Shown piece by piece: positions 1 through 12,049 of a DNA stretch of 64,000 bases. The notes under the pieces are model-generated. The model saw only the letters and a program-made list of their open reading frames with translations. It was not told the DNA's origin and searched no databases. A program made the position numbers and the translations under genes. Position 1 is the stretch's first letter. Each line of letters starts with the position of its first letter. This DNA is from Rotaria sordida (lineage: Eukaryota > Rotifera > Eurotatoria > Philodinida > Philodinidae): positions 26,571 to 90,570 of the forward strand of contig CAJNOL010000965.1 of NCBI GenBank assembly GCA_905250125.1. The letters are read 5' to 3'.

Positions 1-1896
1 CTTGATTTCGTCTCTGAACAAACAATGCATGCATTCAATGAGAAGATTCATAATCCCACCCATCGTCTTCATTTGCTTTGGGTGATGTTCATATGTGATA
101 TCATAATGAATACAATCGCTCGGTCGAATGCATCAAAACTATACGAAAAAAAAAAAAGTTTCATTAATTTTAACTAATATATAACTTGATATATTACAAA
201 AAAACAAAACAAAATTATAATAAGAAGTCTAGCATATATATATACGTATATATATATGTATCTATGATGCAACAAAATGCGCACAAGGGAGAATGAATGT
301 TTATCGAAAATATATATATATATGGGACCAATTAGCTGTGCATATGTGCAAGAACATAAAACAAGAAATTATGATGATGATAGGCACACGTGTTGTGCTT
401 GTTTGTTTATCGTTGTAGTTCATCAACTGGAACGATTTCTGTTAATACTTTCTATAATTATTTTACTTGAGGGGTTACTTATGACATTTATTTCAAGGAT
501 TTATTAAATTTTATTACTTTTAGATTGATTAGATATCATTTGAAAAACAAAAATGTTTATATAATCGATTTGTAAATTTGATATTATTTGTAAAGAAAAA
601 ATGTTGAATACATCCGATATGTAAGAATGTTTCTCATCATAGTTAAAATGAATTCTATTGTTTTCTTTGATTTCCTATTGATAATGAGAAAGAAAAGTAA
701 ATAATACAAGTTAATGACGGATCAATATCACTTCCAATATTTTGTTTTTTTTGTTCTTAAATTTGAAAAGAAAAATAGACGCAAATATTGATTCGATCAG
801 TTTTTTCGAAAAGCCTACATTAATGAAATTAAACCTCATCATAAATATAAAGCTAAGATCAGAATGACAAAATAATAATGTTGAAGAGCTTAATTAACCA
901 CAGGACATATGATATTCTATTGCATAGAAAATATGCATGAGTTAAATGAATGTCTAGAAAGGAAAAAAGATGAGAATTTTGAAAAAGGAAGAAAGATAAG
1001 ATATATTATATCTCTTTTTTTTGTAAAAAGAGTTTCAGAATAATGATGAAAGGTCAGAAATATAACAGTGTAACCTATTACTTTCAAGGCTGAATGTAAG
1101 AATTTTGTTCTATGTACAATTTTAAAAAATATGATCATAAATATATCTAATTTTATTAAAGAGTTAAAATTAATTTAATAATCAAGATAACATCTTAGAA
1201 ATTTTCTTCAATAATCTTGTTTTTTTCTTTACTGGACAAAAATGCTACTTCGGTACAATTCAATAGAGGGCGCTTCATATTTCTTTTTTTTCTTGCAAAA
1301 AAGAATATAAAGACGGAATATAGGCAGTACAGTCCTTGAATGCTGTATAGATTAGTAATGCTCGCTTCTATTTTATTTTCATTCTCTCAACTTATCGTTT
1401 GACGTCATTTTTTTTTATTTTGTAAAAAAAATTTATTCTTGATTGATTTATATTATGTTTACGATGACACATATCACCATAAGATTTCTTTTAAAACGAT
1501 CGATACTTCAAAAACTTCTATACATTAACATCCATGAATAAGAAATGAAAAATAGATGTTTTAGTTTTCTGCATGGGAGTAATACCATCCACAAACATTT
1601 TTTTATGAGATAAGAAAAAGAAGTATAACCTTTTTCATTTACACAAATATTTCTTCTTTTTCTTTTTCTTTTTTCTTGTTCCAATATTAGACTTTCATAA
1701 TCAACGCGATGAATCAGAGTGTCGTAATCAGCCGAAAAAAGAACTCCCCTCTCTTTCTTTCTTCCTTGCTCCCTTTAAAAACAAGACCTCTCATATTATT
1801 TCAATGAATAATTTGAAATATTCGTTGTCTGGATTTTACGTATTTTAGTTTTATTTATTTTTCCTGCATCACATCTTTTTTCTTTGGTCTTGAAAA
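1..1896. other. Gene-free AT-rich stretch upstream of the U-box gene
   Basis: I see no convincing exon. The open frames here are short, AT-rich and have no recognisable protein pattern. There is an AT-dinucleotide run near 233-260 and a second near 310-322. A GC-rich 12-mer, ATAGAGGGCGCT, stands out near 1264 in very AT-rich surroundings. The promoter and 5' UTR of the gene starting at 1897 probably lie in the last few hundred bases, but no motif defines them. Confidence 0.5.
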
Positions 1897-4800
1897 ATGA
1901 AACGACAAATGCGAAGATCTTTCAAGAAGTTTGAAAGAAAACTTAGTCAAGCAAAAAATTTTACTACTAATTTGATACGTAGTAATAGTGCTTATAGTTA
2001 TAATCATCAAAGTACATATGTGCCGGCAATAGTATGTAAAATTTTATTAATTTTACGTATTTTTTTTTTATTTTTGTCTTTTTCTAGCTTCCATCAGGTT
2101 TATCTGATGATGACGATGATGCTGTATTCGAACCAACAACACCAATCGAGTAAAAATTCTATATAGAAAATAAATGAAAAAAAAAACAACAGTTTGTTTT
2201 TTTGTTAATAGTTCGATTACAGATGACGCTCCAAATGCGTCAGAGATACTTATTCCTTGTGAATTTTGTCGCTTGCAACAACCGAGTGATCATATAACTC
2301 AACATCAGGTAAAAATATTTGACTATTTTTTTTCTAATTAGATTGAATTTAGTGGGCAAAATCTTGAAATTTTTATATTTGTTAATCCTTATTGAAGACA
2401 TATTGACTCAAGTTTCGTTTTTTTTTTCTTTTTGAGAAATTAAAGAAAAATATTGGTTTTCAACAAAAAAAAAAAAAAGTCGACAGAATAATATGATCAT
2501 ATTATACAGATATATAACTTTGATTTATATGATCGAAATTTTTTCTATTAAATGTTTTATTTATGTGATAATAAGATAATAAAAAAAAATCCAATTGAAT
2601 AGAAAATATTGTTTTACAATTATTAATTTGCATATAATTGACGAAAGAATCTCTCATAGTAATTCATCCGTGTTAACTTTATTTTTTAAGCATCTAAAGA
2701 AGACCTTGAAGTTTAAGTAACCTTAAAAAAAAAAGTATCAAATTCATAGAATTTCTGTATAGTGATATAATAGGTTTGCAGGATTATTATTACAGAATGG
2801 AGGATTGTGAACGAAAATTGAATGATGTAGATGTAACTTGAAATGTTATTAAGAAATATGTTTTATGATTTAAACAATATTCTAAAACTTTCAATGAAAA
2901 TAATTATTTTCATTTTCGAATGTTCAACATTTCTGAAAATTCTCTACCTTTTATAATACTATAGAAACAATCAATAGATCGAAATTCTTGTCGTCAGATT
3001 ATCCTTTTTATATGTTCAAAATATGAGTACAAAAATGATAAATGATTTCGGATGGGTTATCTTGTCGATTGTCGAAAAATAAAACATCTACTTAGTTTCT
3101 AATTATTCTTATTTAGAAATAAGAGTGTAACTATCAATTCATTTTCAATCAATAGCCGTATATTAGAATTATGAATCGTGTATTATCTTCATTTTATTAC
3201 AATAATATCTTACATGTTAAAAAGAAATTATGCTAATTATTAAAAAATATTCATAGGAATGTTCATATTAGATATACAGTGTAATGACGAGTATTGGTTT
3301 TTTGTTCGATGTTGTTAAATTCTCTAAATATATAAAGACATTTGAATCAAGAAAGAAAAACTTCGTGATCATTATAACTTCATTAATCATTCAGTAGTTT
3401 TACTAATGAATCAATGATGATAAGTTGTTATTGTTGTATTTCTAGTTTATATCTGTATCATTCATTCTCATTTCAAACTCATTTTGAATTGAATAAAAAA
3501 CTAAACACTTCATGTCTCGATTAAGAATCGTTCCTTCTTCTTTCGTGATCGAAAATTTTTGTTTGCCTATGGCTATTGTATAGTTTGAAATAGTATCTAT
3601 TTACTGAGTACATTTTAACATCGAAAAATTGTCTTTAAATGTTAAACTATACATTGTTTTACATTTTTCTCAAACCAACTTTTTCATTAAAAAAAAGTTC
3701 TTAAACATCTTCCTGCTCTTTCTTCGACCTAGTACATTCGATCGAGCTAAAATAGCATCTTGAAGAAACGGGGGTGAAAATTGAGACCATTGTACTGCCA
3801 GTATCTCATAGAAGACAGTTATCCGGGTAACTTTGCGTCTATGAAAACTTTTGGTCTATTCGTCAAGATTTACTTGTCTTGAAAATTTCAAATTTTTCTG
3901 ATGAATCATTCTTCAGAAATTGTGGAAAGGACATGCCCTTAATTTATTAATCATTCTAATTGTTTTAGTTTTTATGTCCACAAAATCCTAATTATACTCG
4001 AAGAAGGCCACCAAATCGACGTAGTACAACTCCTGGACATCGTCGTCGTGCAATTTCTGATTCTGTATCACCATTACCTAGTGCACCAGCTCGTTCACGT
4101 AGTCCATCACCAACTGAAGATTATCCTATACCAAGTGATCTTAAATGTCCAATAACAGGGGGACTTTTTCATGATCCTGTTGTTGCTAGTGATGGTCATG
4201 CATATGAACGAGAAGCTATTGTTCGTTGGCTTCAAAAGGAAAGAAAAAGTCCCATTACACGTGAAATGATGTCAGTTGATAAACTTAATCCAAGTCGTAC
4301 TCTTAAAAAAATGGCTGATGATAAGCGTGCTGAATGGCGACAAAAAAAATTACTTTATAAATATAAACTTGATATTGATGTAAAAAAAACTGAGCAAATA
4401 CCTTTTATAAAAACAACTACGAAAGCAATTTATCGAGCAGAATGGATTACAAGAACGTTATCATCAAATGATTCAAATATTAATCTTTTACATTTAACTG
4501 GTGAAAATGCAGAAAATATTGCAGAAATTTATTGTCGGATGGGAACACATCCAAATATTGTTCGAGTATTAGGTAAAGTTGAACATAAAGATACTGGTAT
4601 TCTTCTTGTACAAGAATATTTATGTGAAGTAACACTATCTCAATTTATGAAAGATTCTCATCAAACATTATCAATTAATACTTTTGATATTATACTTTAT
4701 CAAATTGCTTCAGCTCTTCAATATCTTAACGGGACTAATATTATTCATGGAAATATTACGGCTGACAATATATTTATTTATCATTTGGATGACATACCAG

Positions 4801-5114
4801 AAAATACTTGGGTTAAATTAACTAATATTGGTGATATAGAAAAATCAACCAATAATACTGATGCAGAATCGAAAGTATCATCTAATGAAATTCATTCTGA
4901 AAAATCTGATGTATATGCATTTGGTAAACTTGCTCTTAAAATGTATTTATTACAATTAGAAACAAATGATAAAAATTTAAAAGAACGAAAAAAATTATTT
5001 CAACGTTGTTTAGCATTTGATCAAAATGAACGGCCAACATTTAATGAATTGACAGAAACTATAAGTAAATTTGTTGATGAAGACAAATATGTTTTAAAAT
5101 CTAAATCATATTGA
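1897..5114 (+). CDS. U-box protein with an N-terminal zinc finger and a C-terminal pseudokinase domain
   Basis: Four exons with consistent phases: 1897-2031, 2088-2149, 2212-2308 and 3969-5114, giving about 479 residues. The N-terminal part is basic, then acidic (a run of Asp). Next comes a TRAF/XAF1-like finger, CEFC...H...H...C, around residues 82-101. A Ser/Pro/Arg linker leads to a U-box at about 155-225 with the signature CPITGGLFHDPVV and SDGHAYEREAI; U-boxes recruit E2 enzymes for ubiquitin transfer. From about 235 to 470 there is a protein-kinase fold. It keeps HPNIV, an EYL hinge, a SDVYAFG helix-F motif and a final RP(T) segment. However, the catalytic HRD is HGN (H358) and DFG is NIGD (384-387), with no clear VAIK lysine, so phosphotransfer looks lost. 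Inference: a ubiquitin ligase whose kinase fold binds rather than phosphorylates. The last intron is long (1660 bp); the first two are about 60 bp. Confidence 0.85.
2309..3968 (+). other. Long third intron of the U-box/pseudokinase gene
   Basis: GT..AG bounded and AT-rich, without an open frame that resembles a gene. It is about 25 times longer than the other introns of this gene. I found no clear inverted repeat or nested exon in it. Confidence 0.6.
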
Positions 5115-7129
5115 TAATTTTTGTACTTCATTGTATGAATAAAAACAAAATATTTAATTCTTAATATGAAAATATATATATATATATATATATCATATTT
5201 AGACACTACTAAGAAGTAAATTATTCATTGGAATTTTTTTTACAAAGATAATTTGATCAAATAATCCTCGATAATAAATTATAGAATGTATAAGACAAAT
5301 ATTTATTTCACTCTTTAGGATTAACAAATATATTTATTGAGAACAAAAACAAAACAAAAAAACATTATGTTACTAGTGTTAACAATAAAAAAATAAAAAA
5401 AATAAGAAGTTATAACGTGATTGTTTATCGTAATTAAAGAAAAGAAATATGATTTCAAACGTTTTATTTTGTTTAAAAAATCTTAGAATAGAATTTTTCA
5501 GTAGGATATCAAATATATGTAGCTATATATATTTTACAAATTAGTATTTAAAGACAAATCGTATACATGATTATTCAAGGTAAATGACATTTTTTATATT
5601 GAGATTAAAAAAAGTTCATACTAATCTATGATTATGTCAAAAATGACATGTTTATGATCGGTAATAATACGTATACCAAATGTTACATAGCTTATCAATG
5701 TAGAAGAAAGATATTAAAATATCAAACCATATCAAATTTTCAAGGTTGATCGTTTTATACTAGTTATAGTCAATAAATCATCTGTATTTATATTAGAATA
5801 CGTTGGATTCAACATTTTTGAACCCAGTACCGAATTTCTAATTTCAACGAAATTTTTTAGTCTAAGTCTGGAAGTCACTCTCAGTTCGACTACTAACACT
5901 TCATAAACATTTTTCAGACAATCTTTACAATGATCTTATAATAACCAAGTTATAATTAGCTATGATGCATAGTATTTATAAATCTTTCTCTGTACATGTT
6001 CTTTGACTAATAATAATGTAAAAAAGTATAATAATGAATCAGTTGTTTGTAGTAGTAATATTTGTAGTTTTTGTAAGTTTTAAGCTATATAAGATAGAAA
6101 ATAGAAAACAAACCATTTTTGATTCTCTCCTTTAGATTTTAAAATTTTTATTCACACTAAAATTTAATAAAACATTATTTATTGATGGTACAATTTATTA
6201 ATAATGAAATTAGTAATATCACAAATCCAGATGAAACATATATATTGAAGTTTGATTATTACTTATATAAATTTTAGATTATCAATTATATGACAAAATT
6301 TAAAGAAGCTCAATAAAATGTTATTGATATGTTTTTTTTTCTAAGGATACTATAACTAGTTATCAATAAGAAAGGGTCAAAATCACATATATAATAAGTG
6401 TATTTAAAAAAAAATGCTTCCAGTTTTCTTATCATTATTTTTAAAGAAAACTTGAATAATAACAATATGATAGTAAATAATCATTCTAGAATTTTTGACA
6501 TTTTTTTTTGAAAAATACGTTCATGATCAGCACTAAAGACGTCACTTATAATATTAGGTTTCTATTTATTACAAAACAACCAATGCCAATTATAGAAGAT
6601 TTATAGAACGATTGCAAAAAATAAAGCAAGCATAGGATTTGAAAATGATAAGAATTATTTTTATCGCTCCGCCTTTGAAATATCGGTTTTGCAAAATTGA
6701 TAATATTGAAAAAATTCGAATTTTTCGAAACAAAAAATGTTTTCTATTTAATGCTCAATAGAGATATTTCGGAGTTTATGTGTGATATAAATCAATGAAA
6801 AAGCTCATTAGAGAGTTAGATATATTTCGAAAGCTTCACATTAAGAATTAAGCCAAGTTTTGTTGGCTCAAGTTCGGCTTCAGCTACGAATTAATTCTGA
6901 TAAAGGTATAAATGAATGTTTTTAAATTAAAATTGAACATCCAAACATTTAGTTCTGCAATAACAACGCTCTGATAATGACCGTACTTACTATAAAAGAG
7001 CTCAAATTATTCATTTATTTTGATATTATGGTTAAAATTTAGAAGAGTCTATTTATTTTCTATCAGTAAAAAAGAAAAAAAGCCTGAATAGTTTATTTAT
7101 TTTAATAAAAATTTGTAAATCTATTTATA
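5115..7129. other. Intergenic AT-rich region between convergent genes
   Basis: This separates the 3' end of the U-box gene from the 3' end of the TDP2-like gene on the other strand. A (TA)n microsatellite lies at about 5169-5193, and A-rich stretches at 5340-5410 could hold polyadenylation signals (AATAAA-like words occur near 5135 and 5390). No exon-like frame is seen. Confidence 0.5.
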
Positions 7130-8532
7130 TTAATTATTAACATCAAAATAACCTTGAATTGCCCAATGAGTAGATGGAAAAACAATATCTGATGTTTTGA
7201 TATGTTGAATACCTTCTAATTCCATATGAACAGGTTTAAATTGATTATTCATTGATGTTAATGATCGAAAGAAAATTCTATCATAACGTTGAGGTTTATT
7301 ATTTCCATTTATATTTGAATTTAATTCAGGATCAAATGTATATGTTGTTTCAGGTCGTTGATTTGTCTTTTCCCATAAGTCATCAAGATTAATTATGTGA
7401 GAATTCCAAAATGTATCTGAAATCTATTCATTAATATATTAATTAATATAAAAGAAAAATATATAAATTAAAACTAACTTGACTACTGATACCGAATAAG
7501 ATAATATGATTTGGATTAGTTTTATTAATTTGTTCGAAACAATATGAATATGTATTTTCATCAATAAAAGCATTAAATAAATCAATATTAATTGAATTTT
7601 TATATTCAATCTATAAATAAATAGAATTCTTTATTAACTAAAATAACAAAAATATAATTCATGAAATTTTTACTTCAATTTTAAGCATATTCCAATTTTC
7701 AGAATTTTTAATAATTGATACATTTTTCTTTTTAATACTTGATTTTCGTGTAAATATTGATATATAATTTGAATTATTGGATGAATCTAGAAAAACAAAA
7801 CAAAATTTATCAATTAAAATTGAATCTATAATCTTTTTTTTTTCTTTTCAAATACCAATTTGAATTGATTCATCATCATATAATGATGAAAGGCATGTTA
7901 TGATTAATGTTAATGCAAATGTTCCAACTTGTTGTAAAAGAATAACATCAGGTTTTTCTCTAATATTCAAGAAAAAATTAAAAACAAAAAATAAATATAT
8001 AAAAATTGTTTTTGTATTTATTTTTGTTTTTCCTACCGAAGTAAAATTTCAATCATAGTTTCTGTTCGTTGTTGAATTAATTCATTGAATTCAACTTCAT
8101 CAGTATCTGTTGTATCAGTATTCCATGATAAAATTTTAAAATATTTTTCATTTGAATCTTTCCAATTTTGTCTAAGAAAAAAAAAGCCAATGTTTTTTTA
8201 TTATAAAATCATAGAATATAGGTTTTTTTTTTGTTTTACTTCGTATTCACTATTAATTGAGCATGTTCTTTAGCTTCATATGTAGCTTTTAAAGCTTGAT
8301 CAATATTCCACCCATGATCTTTAAGTAATTGAATAGCAAATTCAATATCAATACCAGTTGCTTTAGCAAATGCTGTACTAACTTTTGAAGCTATATCATC
8401 ATTATATGGACATTCATTTGATGAATCACTTGTTAAACTTGATAATGATTTATCATTATCATGATCCGATAGTTTTTCATCTTCTTGTTCATCATCTATT
8501 ATTTGAGGATCATCTAATGACATTGACGTCAT
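7130..8532 (-). CDS. TDP2-like protein (UBA-like + endonuclease/exonuclease/phosphatase fold), catalytic residues replaced
   Basis: Six exons: 8240-8532, 8037-8171, 7856-7959, 7674-7786, 7479-7610 and 7130-7423, all in phase, encoding 356 residues (human TDP2 is 362). The N terminus is acidic, followed by a UBA-like segment (AFAKATGIDIEFAIQLLKDH) near 53-90. The phosphodiesterase fold follows. LSWNTD (112-117) corresponds to the WN.D strand, and PDVILLQQV (146-154) to the family's PDVIFLQEV. YDRIFFRS and FPSTHWAI (341-348) lie near the C terminus. TDP2 removes tyrosine adducts from DNA 5' ends using a metal-binding Glu, an Asp in GD.N and the SDH pair. Here Glu is Gln153, the GD.N position reads GISS (255-258) and SDH is STH (343-345). 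The fold seems kept and the chemistry lost. Splice sites and frame are intact, so it is probably an expressed pseudoenzyme rather than a dead gene. Confidence 0.8.
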
Positions 8533-9960
8533 TCTTCTTCTTCGTCGTCTTTATAATTTATCGAATGAATGAAAAAGTAAGTATGATGTAACAAAATCAT
8601 GCTCTATCTTTTAATTCTTTGTTTTATAATTTATATAATAAAATAAGAGGTCACTAGTGATAAGATATATCGATAAGTTTCTTATAACTTCGAAGTACAA
8701 TTATTATTGAATGATAAATGCAAATGAGTTTTTTAATATTAAAATATGTATACAAATACAGATATTGGACAAATATTTATAAAAGTGATCCAACTAATGC
8801 ACAAGATAGATTGATATCTGCCAGATTTTTATAATTACCTTTTGTCGTTTGAAAAAAATAAATTTCATTGAATGAAATTGACTCGATATACATACTTTCA
8901 GTTGATTTCATTATCATTGATGAATGCTTTAGTTGGTTCAAACATAGATTTGTATCTATTTTTATGACTTATATTTAATTGAGCAATAAAATAATTTAAA
9001 TAAGCAATAATGAAATTTAACAATAATTATATGGAATGAACAATAATTTATTTAAATTAATTGTCCTTAAATTTAAATACATTCACGTATAAGTTCTTTC
9101 AAATGAAATTTTTCTCACATTGATAAATATATTATCAATTCTATTCTCATCTTCATGTATATTTAATTTATGCGATCCGATATTTGAGATTTGTCTTGTT
9201 CGTCAAAGTATATATTTGATTTTCTCAAGGAAATATTGAATGATGGTTTTTGTATTTATTTCTCGATGGTTAAGTTAAGCTCATGATTTGGAATAGTGAC
9301 ATTTATTAACTCATTCCATATCTTAAGCTTAATAAAAGAAAGACAAATACCATGCGAGACAAAAGTCTTAAGAAAAATATCAACCTATGTTAGACAATAT
9401 TGCCAACTTCGAAATCAATCAATGTTTTTTTGCTGAAAAGAGCGAAGTCTGAGCTACAAATTTTTTGCCAGACTTCTTTTTTCTGAACGAATCTACGAAG
9501 CAGGAAAAGCCAAAAATCAAATCACTCTAAAATAATTCTTGCAACATTTTTTCAAGTTGAAAAGTTTCAATTTCTCAATTATTTTGAGCGACATGGATCG
9601 AATTCGAACAAATAACTCTAGGAAAACATCTTGTGGTCTGCACATGAGAAGCATGAGCTTCTGGAGCAAGGATGTCATGTGCTATGGACAGATCTTGAGA
9701 CCTTGTTTTAAACTTAAGCGTTTGAATTTCTTATTTTATTGATTAAACTTACACGCTTGAGTTGTTGTTCATACACGTGTAATGCGCTTGGATATTAGGG
9801 ATCTTTTCTCTTCTGATGTTTTAGTCATATCTTCGACGTAGATACCAATAGTCATTAACTATTTTAACGCATAGAGTGTATTAGAAGCACGAATAAAAAT
9901 ATAGATATTATAATTGATTTCTAGGGAAGCAACGGTGAGGATCATTTGCTTACTCTTACA
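8533..9960. other. Gene-free region upstream of the TDP2-like gene
   Basis: AT-rich, with no frame that looks like protein. The stretch 9440-9800 is slightly richer in GC and contains a 67-codon open frame with no recognisable pattern; I do not call it a gene. Confidence 0.45.
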
Positions 9961-9972
9961 ATTTCTTAATTT

Positions 9973-10066
9973 GAGGGTGTGGGTGTGGGCCTTTTCTTCT
10001 CTCTTCTACCCACGCTCACAAACTCACGCACACCTACACCCACACCCATACCATACCCTGTTTGGG
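9973..10066. repeat. Fold-back array of TGTGGG-type repeats
   Basis: Starts with GGGTGTGGGTGTGGG and, after about 30 bases, is answered by the complementary form (ACACCTACACCCACACCC). The two arms could pair as a hairpin. It belongs to a family with other members in this window near 13.2, 15.7, 26.3, 58.6, 60.2 and 60.4 kb. The unit resembles the TGTGGG telomeric repeat I recall for bdelloid rotifers. Confidence 0.75.
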
Positions 10067-10436
10067 TGGTCTCACTTTGGACCAGAATATTGTTTTGTGT
10101 AAATTATAAAAAACAAACTTCCATTGAATTTTATAAACTCGATTTGCTATTTCTTCAGCTGACACAAATGTACAAGTGATCAATCTTATTTTATCGCACT
10201 GGCGACATTAAAATGGGATATTTTTTCTAAACATGATCTTGATGACTCGTACATATGAGTATAATTTCTTTAAAGAAAACTTGCAAATATGCCAGAATAA
10301 TGTAATTATCAATATAAATAGGTTCTCCATTACGTCCAGAAAAATATCTTTATGCTGAATAGATACGTCGTAGAAGACTTAAGTCGATATTTGGAACGTT
10401 ATACTGTTAGCTGGATACGTTCTGAGCATGTGTGAC

Positions 10437-10525
10437 TTAGTGGTACGTATACACTCCTTTTAATCTCTAATTCATTCGTTCGAATCTCGTACTTATCGTT
10501 AAATGCTCGCAACCAGTCCGTTGGT
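10437..10525 (+). other. tRNA-Lys-like module (degenerate, pol III type)
   Basis: An A-box-like GTGTGACTTAGTGG, an anticodon-loop-like CTTTTAA and a B-box-like CGTTCGAATCTCG occur in tRNA order. The outer words GAGCAT and ATGCTC can pair. T- and D-stem pairing is poor, so a functional tRNA is unlikely; a tRNA-derived SINE head is more probable. Confidence 0.35.
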
Positions 10526-10598
10526 CAGGATAGGCTAATACCATCGTAGGAGAATACTGATGGCGCCTCGGTTCGAATCTAGGACGGATTGATATATT
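10518..10598 (+). other. Second tRNA-like module followed by a T run
   Basis: TCCGT near the start can pair with ACGGA at the end. Between them are an A-box-like TGGTCAGGATAGG, a CCATC/GATGG stem with an oversized loop, and a strong B box GGTTCGAATCT. A long T run (pol III terminator-like) follows at about 10597-10607. Together with the preceding module it looks like a dimeric tRNA-derived SINE. Confidence 0.4.
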
Positions 10599-10624
10599 TT
10601 TTTTTTCAACTTTTTCTACTAATT

Positions 10625-10757
10625 ATTTCAAACTGCGTCTGGACGCGTTTATATTTTGAAACACGTCTTCAGTGCAACATTTTTTTGCATCTAGACGCGT
10701 CCTACTCTGCATTTTGAACGTTGATCAAACGCGATTCAGACGCGTTTTAACTCGAAA
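10625..10757. repeat. Short degenerate repeats of a GACGCGTTT word
   Basis: Three spaced copies of a word close to TCTGGACGCGTTT occur at about 10636, 10690 and 10738. The same ACGCGTTT word fills the palindromic element at 53771-54137, so the two may be related. Confidence 0.35.
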
Positions 10758-11568
10758 AATGTTCACATGTAAAGTCAAGCAAGTCATACGATAATGCTCA
10801 AAATGAGACTTATGAAAATTCTTTTTGGTCACATAAATGTAACAATATGAAAGAATTGTGTAGGTTTATATGACTCATATCAATCGAATGGACCAAATTG
10901 CTTCTAGTGTACGTGTCTTTCTCTTTCTGTCACTCTTTGATGTTCTGATATGATTCATTCGTGTGTTAGTTCTTGATAGTATAGTCATGAGGCAGATAGT
11001 CATCACGGAATGGGAGCAGATAAAAAAAATGGTTGTTTAGTCGCCTCGAAAAGATGTAGAACAAATGAACAATCAACCAGGTTTGATCGAAAAAAATTAA
11101 TATTATTCACATTCACTTGTCAAATTGACTTCGAGGCTCTTGGAAATTTGATTTGTTGTCAAATTGGAGGCATGTACCATTTCTAATTGTATGATGACAG
11201 AAAGCAAATGTGTCTAAAATAAATTAATCTACATCTCGATTCTGCTCACCACCGAAGAAATATCGTGCGTGCTTTTTAAATGAAATTAGAAGATGTTTAT
11301 TTGAGAAAAGAAATGCAATATTAAATCGACATTAATGTGAATAATGATGGCAGGTTAAGAATAAATGTCATTGAAGTTATTTTAATGAATGGTATGCCAT
11401 CTTCTAGTCATTTTTTACAATTACAAGCAGAACGACGACACACAGAGCAAATACAGGAAACGTTCTTGTTGTTTGCTTCATGCATTTGTGTAACGTTTGT
11501 GTAACATTGTTGAACTTCAAGAACCTCAGATGAATACACAGAATGATAATAACTGAATTATGACTTAC

Positions 11569-11898
11569 GTTTGTTGACATCATTGTAATCAGTAGATTTC
11601 GTCATACTACATCCATCGGAACACAGTTCTGAACCATGGTGATCTTGCTTCTCGTGAGGAATTTCTGGCCCATGATGATGTTCTGGTTCATGACATCCTG
11701 AACTGTGTTTAGATCCCTGTCCAATATGACTCGTCGGTTCTACGCCGAAGCTTTCGTAAAACTCGACTTCGAAATTTTCTCCACCTACAATTGAATCAAA
11801 TCGGATATAGAAATCGAAGAAGTTGTGTAAAAAAACCACTGACCAAATGGGATCTCGTCTTCCTGTATCGACATGCTGTGTGTTAGATGTTTCTCCAT
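11569..11898 (-). CDS. Possible His/Cys-rich small protein (partial gene model)
   Basis: Two exons fit in phase: 11844-11898 and 11569-11784, joined across a 59-bp GT..AG intron, so that DEIPF runs into GGENFEVEFYESFG. The product then becomes His- and Cys-rich (SSGCHEPEHHHGPEIPH, followed by DHHGSELCSDGC), which suggests metal binding. A donor follows at 11568. The downstream exon is unclear: one frame at about 11406-11520 is Cys-rich and ends CICSVCRRSACNCKK, but its phase does not match a simple join. The start at 11898 is the first in-frame ATG; a further upstream exon is possible. I recognise no family. Confidence 0.35.
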
Positions 11899-12049
11899 GT
11901 AAAGAAATAAAGTCAATACTAATTGCAATCGCAATTTTGTATCGTTTGTTTAATTATATATCACACACTTTCTACTATACTCGTTCTCTCTCAATATGTG
12001 ATGGTGCAATTATAGGCTATATGTCATGCATGACCAAATAGTTTTCATA

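Noticed and set aside
10518-10598. Functional tRNA gene
   Set aside because: A and B boxes are present, but the anticodon loop is oversized and the T stem mismatched.
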